A stretch of 64,000 bases of DNA from Bacteroidia bacterium (GTDB lineage Bacteria; Bacteroidota; Bacteroidia; B-17B0; Aurantibacillaceae), in contig JAEUTN010000017.1 of the NCBI GenBank assembly GCA_016787895.1, positions 45,128 to 109,127 of the forward strand. Reading direction: 5' to 3'. A program made the translations under genes and the position numbers. The notes beneath the pieces are model-generated. The model saw only the letters and a list, made by a program, of their open reading frames with translations, had not been told where the DNA came from and ran no database searches. Below are positions 8,255 through 16,170 of this stretch, in pieces (position 1 is the stretch's first letter; each line of letters begins with the position of its first letter).

Positions 8255-9793
8255 TTAATGTAGTTCGTGCAGATCGGCCTTGGTTTTGGGCCTGTTATTG
8301 TATTGCCAGTTAAAGCCTTTCAATCTGGCGTTTGGAACGTCAATTTCTTTTAAGGGTTTAAGGCTGCCGGCTGTTCTGGGTTTCAAGCTTACCCGTTCCA
8401 CCTCGTTGTTTTTGAACCAAAGCACCGCTTCATTGCAATTGGTGTTGTTAAGGCCCATGTATTTGTTGTTATTCTTTGGAAAATACAACACCTCCACGTT
8501 TCCATTTACCGTGACTTTTCGAATGGTATCCTGGCTTAGCACTCCGGTAATGGTTTTTCCCGACAGTTGATTGTATTTATCTGTTCTCATAGAATCCACC
8601 TGTTGTAATAGCAAGGCCTGGCCCTCGAGCCGAAAACCCAGAACCGACTTTTTGCCTACAGTGGCGTTCATGCTTTTGGCGCTGGCCTGTGCGAATTTAC
8701 TCCATAACACCGGAGCGTAAAAAAAGTGCAGAAGCGAATCCGTGGTGGTATAAGCGGCTGAATCGGCTTTGGCCTGAATTTGACTGTGCAGCAAACGAAC
8801 GTGGCGATAGGCCAGTACCAGGTTGTTCACGCTGTCAAGGTCTTTCTGATAAAGTCTTTCAGCTGCTAAAAACAAGGTGTCTTTCTCCAGGATACGCGCA
8901 TAGATGGCTTTTCCACTGACCCAGGCCTCATGGCTCTTTTCGCGGTATTCAGCCAGATCCCCAAACAGGATGGATTTCTCCGCCGTATCAATCATGGTCA
9001 CATTCTGGAATGCTTTTCCTGTTTTGTTTAAACGGTCGTACACCAAACTGTCGCCCCGTAATTTTTGTTGAGAGGTCACCAGCACGGCGTTTTTACTGAA
9101 CCGAGAAATTTCCTTATTGGTATCGTACCATCCATTTTCGCAATAGATATAGTCGCTTTTGGCAAGAATAATGCTTGGACCCAGAAAATACACCGTTTTG
9201 TTGCTGATGCGGTACTTTAGGGTATCGCTGTTCATGGTATAATCAGGATTCGTCAGTTTTACATCCAGATTAAAACAGGCTTCTTTACTGGCTGAATAAT
9301 AATGCCCATGCTGACTGGTAAGGGTGTTTTTTTGGTTAACGATGGTTCCACCACTGTAATAGGAGGCAACCGAACGCCCAAGATCAAAATACATGGAAGG
9401 TGTAGTGAGTACCATGTCTTTTTCAACGCATTTGACATTGTTTTGAAGTGTGGCCATTTTGTTTTTGCCATCGTAAAGCAGTCTGTCGGCGGTAACCCGT
9501 ATGCTGTCGCCTTGCGTGATGAGGATGTGCCCGCTGGCTTGCATGCGGTTTTCTTTTTCGTAGATATAAGCCGTATCGCAATAAAGCAAAGCCCCTTCAT
9601 GCTCACAAATAACATTTCCCCTTAAAATGCGGGCATTGGTTTTAAATTCATCGTAACTCAAACTTTCGGCCTGCTTAATTCGAATAAGAGCCGGCTTTTT
9701 GGAGTTGTCTGTTGTTTTTTGCGCAAAAAGAGATGCGTTTGAGAACAGCCATACAACAAGGCCAGGGAGAATATGCTTGAGGACTCTATACAT
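8255..9793 (-). CDS. OstA-like (LptA/LptD N-terminal-like) periplasmic protein
   Basis: A 512-residue exported protein starting at the ATG at 9793, which gives a signal peptide (MYRVLKHILPGLVVWLFSN then SLFAQ). The body is a run of beta-jellyroll repeats of the OstA/LptA type: NARILRGNVICEHEGALLYCD, MQASGHILITQGDSIRVTAD and several later copies. LptA builds the periplasmic bridge that carries lipopolysaccharide to the outer membrane, and LptD has the same domain at its N-terminus; this protein has no obvious C-terminal barrel. It is the last gene of an operon with a GT2, a GT4 and an LptF/G permease, overlapping the GT2 gene by eight bases, which supports a role in LPS transport. Which Lpt protein it replaces cannot be decided here. 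Confidence 0.85.
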   Translation of the reverse strand: MYRVLKHILPGLVVWLFSNASLFAQKTTDNSKKPALIRIKQAESLSYDEFKTNARILRGNVICEHEGALLYCDTAYIYEKENRMQASGHILITQGDSIRVTADRLLYDGKNKMATLQNNVKCVEKDMVLTTPSMYFDLGRSVASYYSGGTIVNQKNTLTSQHGHYYSASKEACFNLDVKLTNPDYTMNSDTLKYRISNKTVYFLGPSIILAKSDYIYCENGWYDTNKEISRFSKNAVLVTSQQKLRGDSLVYDRLNKTGKAFQNVTMIDTAEKSILFGDLAEYREKSHEAWVSGKAIYARILEKDTLFLAAERLYQKDLDSVNNLVLAYRHVRLLHSQIQAKADSAAYTTTDSLLHFFYAPVLWSKFAQASAKSMNATVGKKSVLGFRLEGQALLLQQVDSMRTDKYNQLSGKTITGVLSQDTIRKVTVNGNVEVLYFPKNNNKYMGLNNTNCNEAVLWFKNNEVERVSLKPRTAGSLKPLKEIDVPNARLKGFNWQYNNRPKTKADLHELH

Positions 9794-10952
9794 TTCTTTC
9801 AACCGGTTGCCAGACACTGCTTTTAATACCCCTGACATAATTGAAGAAACCCTGAAGCAGGGCCATATTCATGAGGTAAAAATGGCTGGCAAATTTCAAT
9901 ACCGGGTTTTTAAATTCAAGCAGCTTATCGAGCCATGGAAGCAGGAGACCGAGCATCTGAAGGCCAAACAGGACCATAAAAAACAGAGAATGTAAGGAAA
10001 GAAAATACGAAGCCACTGCGGCAATGAGAATCAAAAAAGGCGTGAGCCAGCGCAGTACCTTGTGCGACCAAAACACAAAGGTTTTGGCTTTCCATATGGG
10101 CCAAAGGTTATTTCTGAAATGAAAAAGGTTTTGAAAATTACCGGATGAGATGCGCACCTTGCGGCGGTATTCACCGGCAGCATCACTGTTCACGTCCTCA
10201 GTGCATTCGGCGGTTGGACTAAACATGGCAAATTTATGGCTGTTCAGAACCTTGAGAGTAATAAAAAAATCATCCACTATAAAATGAGCAGGAACCGGCA
10301 CAAAGAGGTCCTTCCTAAGTGCATAACAACCTCCTTCGGCACCCATGATGAGCTGGAAGGCCTTGCTTTCAGCTGATTTGATAAGGTTTTCAAAGCTGAG
10401 GTATTTTTTTTCCTGAAAGCTGATGCCTTCGTTGTTCTTGGACTCCTTAATGATATTAGCAGCCACCAGGCCCACCCGCTCATCTTTAAACCATTTTACC
10501 AATTGGTAAAGTGTTTGGTGTTTAAACATCACGTTGGCATCGGTAAGCACTAAAATGCCCTTTCCATGCTCTTGCACCAGGCGATTCATGATGCCGATCT
10601 TCCCTACTCTTCCAGGGAAACGCACCAGCTGCAGGTTGGGGTAACGTCCGCGCAGTTCGTCCACCAGGCGGTCGGTAGCATCGGTTGAAGCATCCGATCC
10701 AACAACGATGTGTATTTTAGAACTGGGGTAAACGGAATTGAAAACCGAATGGATTTTTTGCACAATCACTTTTTCTTCGTTGTAGGCGGCAATCAGCACC
10801 GACAGTTCCGGCAATTCTTCTTCTCTTTCGTATTCCTCCAGTTTTACTCCCTCCTGACGAAAAACAAGCAACATAAGCATAGGGTAAACCACATAGGTGT
10901 GTACAATCAGGGCTATGCACAACCAGAATATGAACTCCAGAACACTAAGCAT
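9786..10952 (-). CDS. Membrane glycosyltransferase family 2
   Basis: A 388-residue processive-type GT2 enzyme. One N-terminal transmembrane helix precedes the GT-A domain, which has the nucleotide-sugar-binding strand LSVLIAAYNEE, GSDASTDAT, and the metal-binding D-x-N/D motif in VLTDANVMF. A later EDVNSDAAGEYRRKVRISSG segment supplies the acceptor-side ED and the Q/R-x-x-R-x-like region. Two or three helices close the protein. It probably adds a sugar to a lipid-linked acceptor at the inner face of the membrane. It overlaps both the upstream GT4 gene and the downstream OstA-like gene by eight bases, so it belongs to the LPS-related operon. Confidence 0.88.
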   Translation of the reverse strand: MLSVLEFIFWLCIALIVHTYVVYPMLMLLVFRQEGVKLEEYEREEELPELSVLIAAYNEEKVIVQKIHSVFNSVYPSSKIHIVVGSDASTDATDRLVDELRGRYPNLQLVRFPGRVGKIGIMNRLVQEHGKGILVLTDANVMFKHQTLYQLVKWFKDERVGLVAANIIKESKNNEGISFQEKKYLSFENLIKSAESKAFQLIMGAEGGCYALRKDLFVPVPAHFIVDDFFITLKVLNSHKFAMFSPTAECTEDVNSDAAGEYRRKVRISSGNFQNLFHFRNNLWPIWKAKTFVFWSHKVLRWLTPFLILIAAVASYFLSLHSLFFMVLFGLQMLGLLLPWLDKLLEFKNPVLKFASHFYLMNMALLQGFFNYVRGIKSSVWQPVERNV

Positions 10953-12153
10953 TCAACAAGTGAGTATAAAATTGAGTGAGTGCGGAAACCACTTTTGTAT
11001 TATCGAATTCCTGTTCGGCGAAGCTCAAAGCCTGAGCCTCCAGATTCATACGCAGAACCGGTTTTTTCAAAACATCAATCACAGCTTTTGAAAAATCTTC
11101 GGCATTATCGGCTATTAAAATATTTTTTTGGTGGGTACAGCCAATTCCCTCAGCGCCTATGGATGTGCTCACAATCGCTTTTCCATAGGCCATGCCTTCA
11201 ATGATTTTAATTCGTATGCCACTGCCCGACCAAAGCGGAACCACCATTACTTCGTGTTGTTTGTAAAAGGCGGCAGCATCGGGTACATTTTCTACCAAAA
11301 GTAAATTGGGGGCAATGAGTTTATGAAACGAGGGTGGCATACCTCTGCCGGCAACCACAAATCGGGCATCGGGTACCGCTTTGTGTATTTTTTCCCAGCA
11401 ATGGTTTAAAAACCAAAGCACGGCTTCGCTGTTGGGTAACCAATCCATGGAACCAAAATAAAATACGGTTTTTGGTTTTGGCTGAACCTGTGTTGCCTGG
11501 CGGTAGATATCAATATCTACACCTGTAATGCAGGTGGTACTGGGTTTAAAACAACCCAGTTTATGAAGTTCAGCTTCATCGGTTTTGGTGATGGTAACAA
11601 TGGCGTCGCAGGATTTAAAAACAGACAGTTCGAATCGTTTCAAACGTTTGTTCTGCAAATTGAAATACATCCTTTTTAGGAGATTTTTTTCTACCAGGGC
11701 GTGGCGGTTCCAGATGTAATGTTCAATGTTATGTGCCCTCAACACGACTTTTGCCTCGCTGTATTTTCGGATGAGGGGTAGATACACGCCCATAAAAACG
11801 CCTTCGAGTTGAATGATATCGAACTTCTTTTTTTTAAGCGTCTCGGTTAATTCGTGTTCAAAGGAGTTGAATTTGAAACGGGAAACGAAATACGACCGGG
11901 TACTGAACAAATTCAGCAAAGCCCCCATGATGCTGGTGTTGGTGTTCCTGTATACCGAACGGTAATGGGATTGTTTCCGGAAATCCGTTGGCACCGCTTC
12001 ATCGGGTTTAAAGTGCTTTTTGGTATTGATGCATAGCAGGTGCAATTGAACATTATTGGCAAGAAACCCTCTTGCCATGTTATAAATGGCAATGCTGCTG
12101 CCATCGTTCGCCGGGTAAGGCGCTTTATTGCATATTTGAAGAATGCTAAGCAA
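10945..12153 (-). CDS. Glycosyltransferase family 4
   Basis: A 402-residue GT-B fold enzyme. The N-terminal domain opens with LQICNKAPYPANDGSSIAIYNMA, the usual glycine-poor loop of bacterial GT4 enzymes acting on polysaccharides. The C-terminal domain shows TVFYFGSMDWLPN, VPLWSGSGIRIKIIEGMAYG and then KAIVSTSIGAEGIG, with Glu of the E-x7-E region that contacts the donor nucleotide. It is cytosolic or membrane-associated and probably extends a lipid-linked oligosaccharide such as the LPS core. It overlaps its two neighbours by eight bases each and sits between the LptF/G permease gene and the GT2 gene. Confidence 0.87.
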   Translation of the reverse strand: MLSILQICNKAPYPANDGSSIAIYNMARGFLANNVQLHLLCINTKKHFKPDEAVPTDFRKQSHYRSVYRNTNTSIMGALLNLFSTRSYFVSRFKFNSFEHELTETLKKKKFDIIQLEGVFMGVYLPLIRKYSEAKVVLRAHNIEHYIWNRHALVEKNLLKRMYFNLQNKRLKRFELSVFKSCDAIVTITKTDEAELHKLGCFKPSTTCITGVDIDIYRQATQVQPKPKTVFYFGSMDWLPNSEAVLWFLNHCWEKIHKAVPDARFVVAGRGMPPSFHKLIAPNLLLVENVPDAAAFYKQHEVMVVPLWSGSGIRIKIIEGMAYGKAIVSTSIGAEGIGCTHQKNILIADNAEDFSKAVIDVLKKPVLRMNLEAQALSFAEQEFDNTKVVSALTQFYTHLLNA

Positions 12154-13615
12154 GAGTTTTGCGTTTAAATCGTGTTTTCAACCACTCCGTATAAATGGTT
12201 AGATCAAACATCACCGAATCTCTGGCCGCTTTGTAAGTAAGAAAGGCACTTAAGGGAAGAAAGATCAGTGGTGGACTCCAGAGCGCTTTCCAGGGCTGCA
12301 TACGCCCTTCAATGGCTAAATTCAAAAATAATTCTGTTAGAATGTAATAGGCCAAAAAAAATATCACTGAGCTTACAACCGGTAAACCCAGTCCACCTTT
12401 CCGAATGATAGCGCCAAGGGGGGCCCCAATAAAAAACAACACTATACAGGCAAAACTCACTACCATTTTTTTATGCCATTCGATTTCATAGCGAAGCACA
12501 TTGTCCTGCTCATTCACAATGCCATGTTCTGAGCTGTCGATATTCCCCAGGGCTATCCGTGAGGTATTTAGCGCGTTTTGAAGCAGGGAGTTGTATTGCT
12601 CCGGGCTGAGTGTCTTGCAAAAATCCTGCACCTTCACCAAAGGATGTGTGGAATTGGTATTGGACATGGCTGCAGAAGTGCGCGAATAAAAATACGTGGC
12701 GGCTTGTTGTTGAAGTCCGCTTACCCTGCGGTGAATAATACGTGCGGTTGAATCGGCAACCGAATCAAGTTGCCAGATGTTCAGCATTTCTTCATTCCCT
12801 TTGAACAATTCCTCGTTGGTGTGTTTGAGTTTAAAATCTTCGAGCGGAATGTTCACCTGCAGGTTTTTGAAATTGAGCTGGGTGAGTGTTTTACCAACCC
12901 TGTTGCCATAGGGATCATTGGTTTCTTCGTAGCGATTGCCGTCGCGCAATAACAAAATCATTTCAGAAGTATCAGAGGTGATGGTGATTCTGCCCGAATT
13001 GGCGTACAGTTGAGTGGTATTGCCCATGCGGGCGGTGTGGTTGTAAATGTAAATGTCTTTAAGAGAATCCTTATTTGCTGATTTTTTTCCCACCCTCAAG
13101 CTAAAATTTTCAATACCGTTGTAAAACACCCCTTCTTTGATGTTCACCGTTGGCTTTTTCTGTCGTATGTCGTAAAGTAAGGTTGTGGACTTAAGATGCA
13201 CATAGGGCAGCACAAAATTATTGAACAGAAAGGTTAAACCGGCCAGAATCAATATGAGCACAATCAAAGGCCTCATGATTTTGAACAGGGAAAGTCCGGA
13301 AGATTTCATGGCAGCCAGTTCATAATTTTCGGCCAGCTGACCAAAACACATGATGGAGGCCAGCAAAACCGCAAGGGGTATGCACTGGGGTATGATGGCA
13401 ATCCAGGCATAGGTAAAGAGTTTTATCAGGTCCATACTCCGTAACCCTTTACCAATCAAATCATCCAGATAGGTAATGACGATCTGAACGAGAAAAAACA
13501 AAAATACGCTGGTGAAAAGGGTGATAAAAAAAGGCGGAAGAAAGGAACGGATTAAGAGGTTATGTAGCCTTTTGAGGATCACGGTTGAATGGTTAAAAAT
13601 ACGGCTAATTGCCAT
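12146..13615 (-). CDS. LptF/LptG-family permease
   Basis: A 489-residue inner-membrane protein of the YjgP/YjgQ family. Three hydrophobic helices near the N-terminus (FFITLFTSVFLFFLVQIVITYL, IAIIPQCIPLAVLLASIMCF and LIVLILILAGLTFLFNNFVLP) are followed by a large periplasmic jellyroll region (about residues 130-370) and three C-terminal helices. The phrase FGQLAENYELAAMKSSGLSLF is the family coupling segment. LptF and LptG form the transmembrane part of the ABC transporter that lifts LPS from the inner membrane to the LptA bridge. It is the first gene of the minus-strand operon that ends with the OstA-like gene; the ATPase LptB is not in the window. It may be LptF or LptG. Confidence 0.88.
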   Translation of the reverse strand: MAISRIFNHSTVILKRLHNLLIRSFLPPFFITLFTSVFLFFLVQIVITYLDDLIGKGLRSMDLIKLFTYAWIAIIPQCIPLAVLLASIMCFGQLAENYELAAMKSSGLSLFKIMRPLIVLILILAGLTFLFNNFVLPYVHLKSTTLLYDIRQKKPTVNIKEGVFYNGIENFSLRVGKKSANKDSLKDIYIYNHTARMGNTTQLYANSGRITITSDTSEMILLLRDGNRYEETNDPYGNRVGKTLTQLNFKNLQVNIPLEDFKLKHTNEELFKGNEEMLNIWQLDSVADSTARIIHRRVSGLQQQAATYFYSRTSAAMSNTNSTHPLVKVQDFCKTLSPEQYNSLLQNALNTSRIALGNIDSSEHGIVNEQDNVLRYEIEWHKKMVVSFACIVLFFIGAPLGAIIRKGGLGLPVVSSVIFFLAYYILTELFLNLAIEGRMQPWKALWSPPLIFLPLSAFLTYKAARDSVMFDLTIYTEWLKTRFKRKTLA

Positions 13616-13645
13616 ATTTTAATTTAAGATTTAAGCAAACTTTGT

Positions 13646-13653
13646 TATTTTTG
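13646..13653 (+). promoter_or_regulatory. -7 promoter box TATTTTTG
   Basis: Perfect TAnnTTTG match ending seven bases before the ATG at 13661 of the GT2 gene. It lies in the 45-base gap between this gene and the divergent lptF/G gene, so both promoters share the space. A near-leaderless transcript is predicted. Confidence 0.55.
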
Positions 13654-13660
13654 TTCACAT

Positions 13661-14410
13661 ATGATCCAAGGAAAGAAAATAATATGTGTGTTACCGGCGT
13701 ACAACGCATCACTGACGCTAAAAAAAACCTACGACGAAATCCCTTTTGATATCGTTGACGAAGTGGTGTTGGTGGATGATGCCAGTAAGGACAACACCGT
13801 AGAAGTAGCAAAAAGCATAGGCATTAAACACGTTATCTCTCACGAAAAAAACAAAGGATACGGCGGAAATCAAAAAACATGTTACGATACGGCTTTAAAA
13901 TTAAACGGTGATATCGTTATCATGCTTCATCCCGATTACCAATACACACCAAAGCTGATTCAAAGCTTGAGCTATCTTATCGCGAATGAACTTTACCCTG
14001 TGGCTTTTGGTTCCCGCATTCTGGGCAAAGGCGCCTTAAAGGGAGGTATGCCCATGTACAAATACATTTTCAACCGTTTTCTCACGCTTTCTCAGAATAT
14101 TTTAATCAATCAAAAATTATCGGAATACCATACGGGTTACCGGGCTTTTTCGCGCGAGGTTCTTGAAAAAATCAATTATCAGGCCAACTCTGATGATTTT
14201 GTATTCGACAATCAAATGATTTCGCAAATTTTTTACGCAGGTTTTGATATTGCTGAAGTGACCTGCCCTACCAAATATTTCCCTGAAGCCAGTTCCATTA
14301 ATTTCAGAAGAAGCATGAAATACGGTTTGGGTGTATTGGGGGTTTCTTTTACTCATTTTTTCAATAAACTGGGCTTAATGAAGTCGGAGATCTATAAAAC
14401 CAAAAAATAA
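13661..14410 (+). CDS. Glycosyltransferase family 2 (dolichyl-phosphate-mannose synthase-like)
   Basis: A 249-residue soluble GT2 enzyme with a single GT-A domain and no membrane helices. The donor-binding strand CVLPAYNASLTLKKTYDEIP, the motif VVLVDDASKDNTVEVA and the KGYGGNQKTCYDTAL loop are those of polyisoprenyl-phosphate glycosyltransferases. IVIMLHPDYQY carries the metal-binding D-x-x/D-x-D-like segment, with His-Pro-Asp in place of the commoner Asp-Ala-Asp. It probably transfers a sugar to a lipid phosphate or a glycan chain. It is followed after six bases by a gene for a pRiA4b ORF-3-like protein and is likely cotranscribed with it; its own -7 box lies immediately upstream. Confidence 0.87.
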   Translation: MIQGKKIICVLPAYNASLTLKKTYDEIPFDIVDEVVLVDDASKDNTVEVAKSIGIKHVISHEKNKGYGGNQKTCYDTALKLNGDIVIMLHPDYQYTPKLIQSLSYLIANELYPVAFGSRILGKGALKGGMPMYKYIFNRFLTLSQNILINQKLSEYHTGYRAFSREVLEKINYQANSDDFVFDNQMISQIFYAGFDIAEVTCPTKYFPEASSINFRRSMKYGLGVLGVSFTHFFNKLGLMKSEIYKTKK

Positions 14411-14416
14411 ATTACC

Positions 14417-15088
14417 ATGTCGGTCTATCGGTTTAAAGTGTGTTGGGAAGACAATGAAGATATCTTCAGGGATATCGACATTAAAGCGGCGCATTCCTTC
14501 GAAGATCTCCACACCATCATCCAGCAGGCTTTTAAATTTGATGCCAAACACGCCGCTTCTTTTTTTGTGAGCGATGATTATTGGAGAAAGGGCCAGGAAA
14601 TTACCCTGAGAAAAGAAGATCTTCCGCTTGATGAGGAAGAAATCCGCAAAAAGGTGGAACCCAAAAAACTCATGTCGGGCACCAAGGTGGCCAAACATGT
14701 GGAGCAACCCCACCAGCGTTTTGTTTACGTTTTTGATCCTGAGGTGCAATGGACGTTTTTAATCGAAATGATTAAGATTGTGGAAGAAAATCCTAAAGCG
14801 GCATATCCCTCTATTGTGCGAAGTAACGGCAATGCACCGAAACAATACAAACAAATCAATATGGCCAAAGAGGAGTTGAGTCCTGATTTGGTTTTGGCTT
14901 CGCTGCTCGACGATCCTGATGTGAAGGATGAAGAAATTTTTAAGGAAATTGGCGATGAAGAAGGTGTTGAAGAAGATGATTTGAAAGCACTTGAAGGGGA
15001 AGAAGGAGAGGATGAAGACAGCGAAATGGAAGGTGAAGAAGACAGTGACGGGGATTTTCAGTTCAATGAGGATGAAGACGAAAATTAA
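14417..15088 (+). CDS. pRiA4b ORF-3-like protein with acidic tail
   Basis: A 223-residue protein. The N-terminal part (VYRFKVCWEDNEDIFRDIDI, SFEDLHTIIQQAFKFDAKHAASFF) matches the plasmid pRiA4b ORF-3-like family, named after a plasmid gene but common on chromosomes and of unknown function. The typical C-terminal motif of the family is less clear. The last 60 or so residues are almost wholly Asp and Glu with a few Gly and Ser, an extended acidic tail that is probably disordered. The gene follows the GT2 gene by six bases and ends by overlapping the convergent GT4 gene. There is no transposase or other mobile gene nearby, so I do not read it as a mobile element. Confidence 0.75.
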   Translation: MSVYRFKVCWEDNEDIFRDIDIKAAHSFEDLHTIIQQAFKFDAKHAASFFVSDDYWRKGQEITLRKEDLPLDEEEIRKKVEPKKLMSGTKVAKHVEQPHQRFVYVFDPEVQWTFLIEMIKIVEENPKAAYPSIVRSNGNAPKQYKQINMAKEELSPDLVLASLLDDPDVKDEEIFKEIGDEEGVEEDDLKALEGEEGEDEDSEMEGEEDSDGDFQFNEDEDEN

Positions 15089-16158
15089 AGTTTCCCTTCC
15101 AGTAATTCATTTATAGCCTTCTCTATTCCTCTCTCGCGGTTTTCAAACTTATAAAGCTCTGATACCCTTTCTCTGCTGCAGATGCCTTTTTGGTGCAGCT
15201 TTTCATCTTTAAGCGCCGTGTTGATCAATTCAAAAAGGAGTTCCTTATTTTTAATTTTCAGGATATAACCACACTCCCCCACAATGTCGGGCATGCCTCC
15301 CACCTTGGATACAACAGGCACACATTCGCAAAGCATAGCTTCAGAAAGCGCATTGGGAAAACCTTCTGACATGGATAACTGAACATAAAATTGCTGTTGC
15401 GCAAACACTTTCACCAGGTCGGTCCCCCAAATATTGGAAATCAATTTTAGATTTGGTGGTTGGTTTTCCAATTGCAGACCAGCTCCTCCCACTATGGTAA
15501 AATGGGCTTCGGGAAATGCTTTTGCCGTTTCAAGAAACAGGTCGATGCCCTTCAACTGCAGGGTAAATCTGGAGTTGACATGACCTAGTACAGTGAAAAA
15601 GGACGCTTTTTGTTTCTCCACTCCCCCCCTGCTCCAGTAATGGCTGTCATATCCATTGTACACCACCCGGATTGGTGTTTTAAGCTCCGGAATAAAGTAT
15701 TTGATGCCTTGTTTTGGAAAATCCTTGTCCTGATAGGTGTAATCGTAAAGCACCAGACTTTGGTGTACGGGGAGAATGAGAGAACACTTCCTGAAACAGA
15801 ACCGGGTGAGGCGCGCATTACGGGGATTTGAAAAATTGCCATATCCAATGGAAGGAAAGGATACACAATCGGTTCCTCCGGCAACGATTATCGAATGTTT
15901 GAAGAACATCCTTGAAAAAAGGATTGGCAGCCAGGCATGTAATCCTGCAAACTGACAAACCAGAACCTGCGAAAAAAGAATGTGACGAACTAAAAAAAAG
16001 ACCTGGCGGATAAGAATGAAGGCCATTTGTTTCTTTTGATACAAATTGAAATGAAAGGGAATCACTTCAAATTGCTTTGAAAAAATCAAAATATCCTTCT
16101 CAACAAAAGGGGATTCAGCTGTATAAAAATACAGGAGTTTTTTTTTCTTACTTAACAC
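15085..16158 (-). CDS. Glycosyltransferase family 4
   Basis: A 357-residue GT-B glycosyltransferase opening at a GTG (16158), 12 bases after the stop of the DNRLRE protein gene. The C-terminal donor domain shows FFTVLGHVNSRFTLQLKGID, FTIVGGAGLQ, and the diagnostic SMSEGFPNALSEAMLCECVP with the E-x7-E glutamates, followed by VVSKVGGMPDIVG. The N-terminal acceptor domain is hydrophobic in places (a membrane-contact surface) but lacks clear transmembrane helices. It probably builds a surface polysaccharide. It is the last gene in a minus-strand run that contains a methyltransferase, a deacetylase-like protein, a GNAT and a secreted protein. Confidence 0.85.
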   Translation of the reverse strand: MLSKKKKLLYFYTAESPFVEKDILIFSKQFEVIPFHFNLYQKKQMAFILIRQVFFLVRHILFSQVLVCQFAGLHAWLPILFSRMFFKHSIIVAGGTDCVSFPSIGYGNFSNPRNARLTRFCFRKCSLILPVHQSLVLYDYTYQDKDFPKQGIKYFIPELKTPIRVVYNGYDSHYWSRGGVEKQKASFFTVLGHVNSRFTLQLKGIDLFLETAKAFPEAHFTIVGGAGLQLENQPPNLKLISNIWGTDLVKVFAQQQFYVQLSMSEGFPNALSEAMLCECVPVVSKVGGMPDIVGECGYILKIKNKELLFELINTALKDEKLHQKGICSRERVSELYKFENRERGIEKAINELLEGKL

Positions 16159-16170
16159 TGTAAGGGTTCA

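Noticed and set aside
14417..15088. pRiA4b ORF-3-like gene as a sign of a plasmid or mobile element
   Set aside because: The family is common on chromosomes, and no transposase, integrase, inverted repeats or base-composition shift is seen around it.
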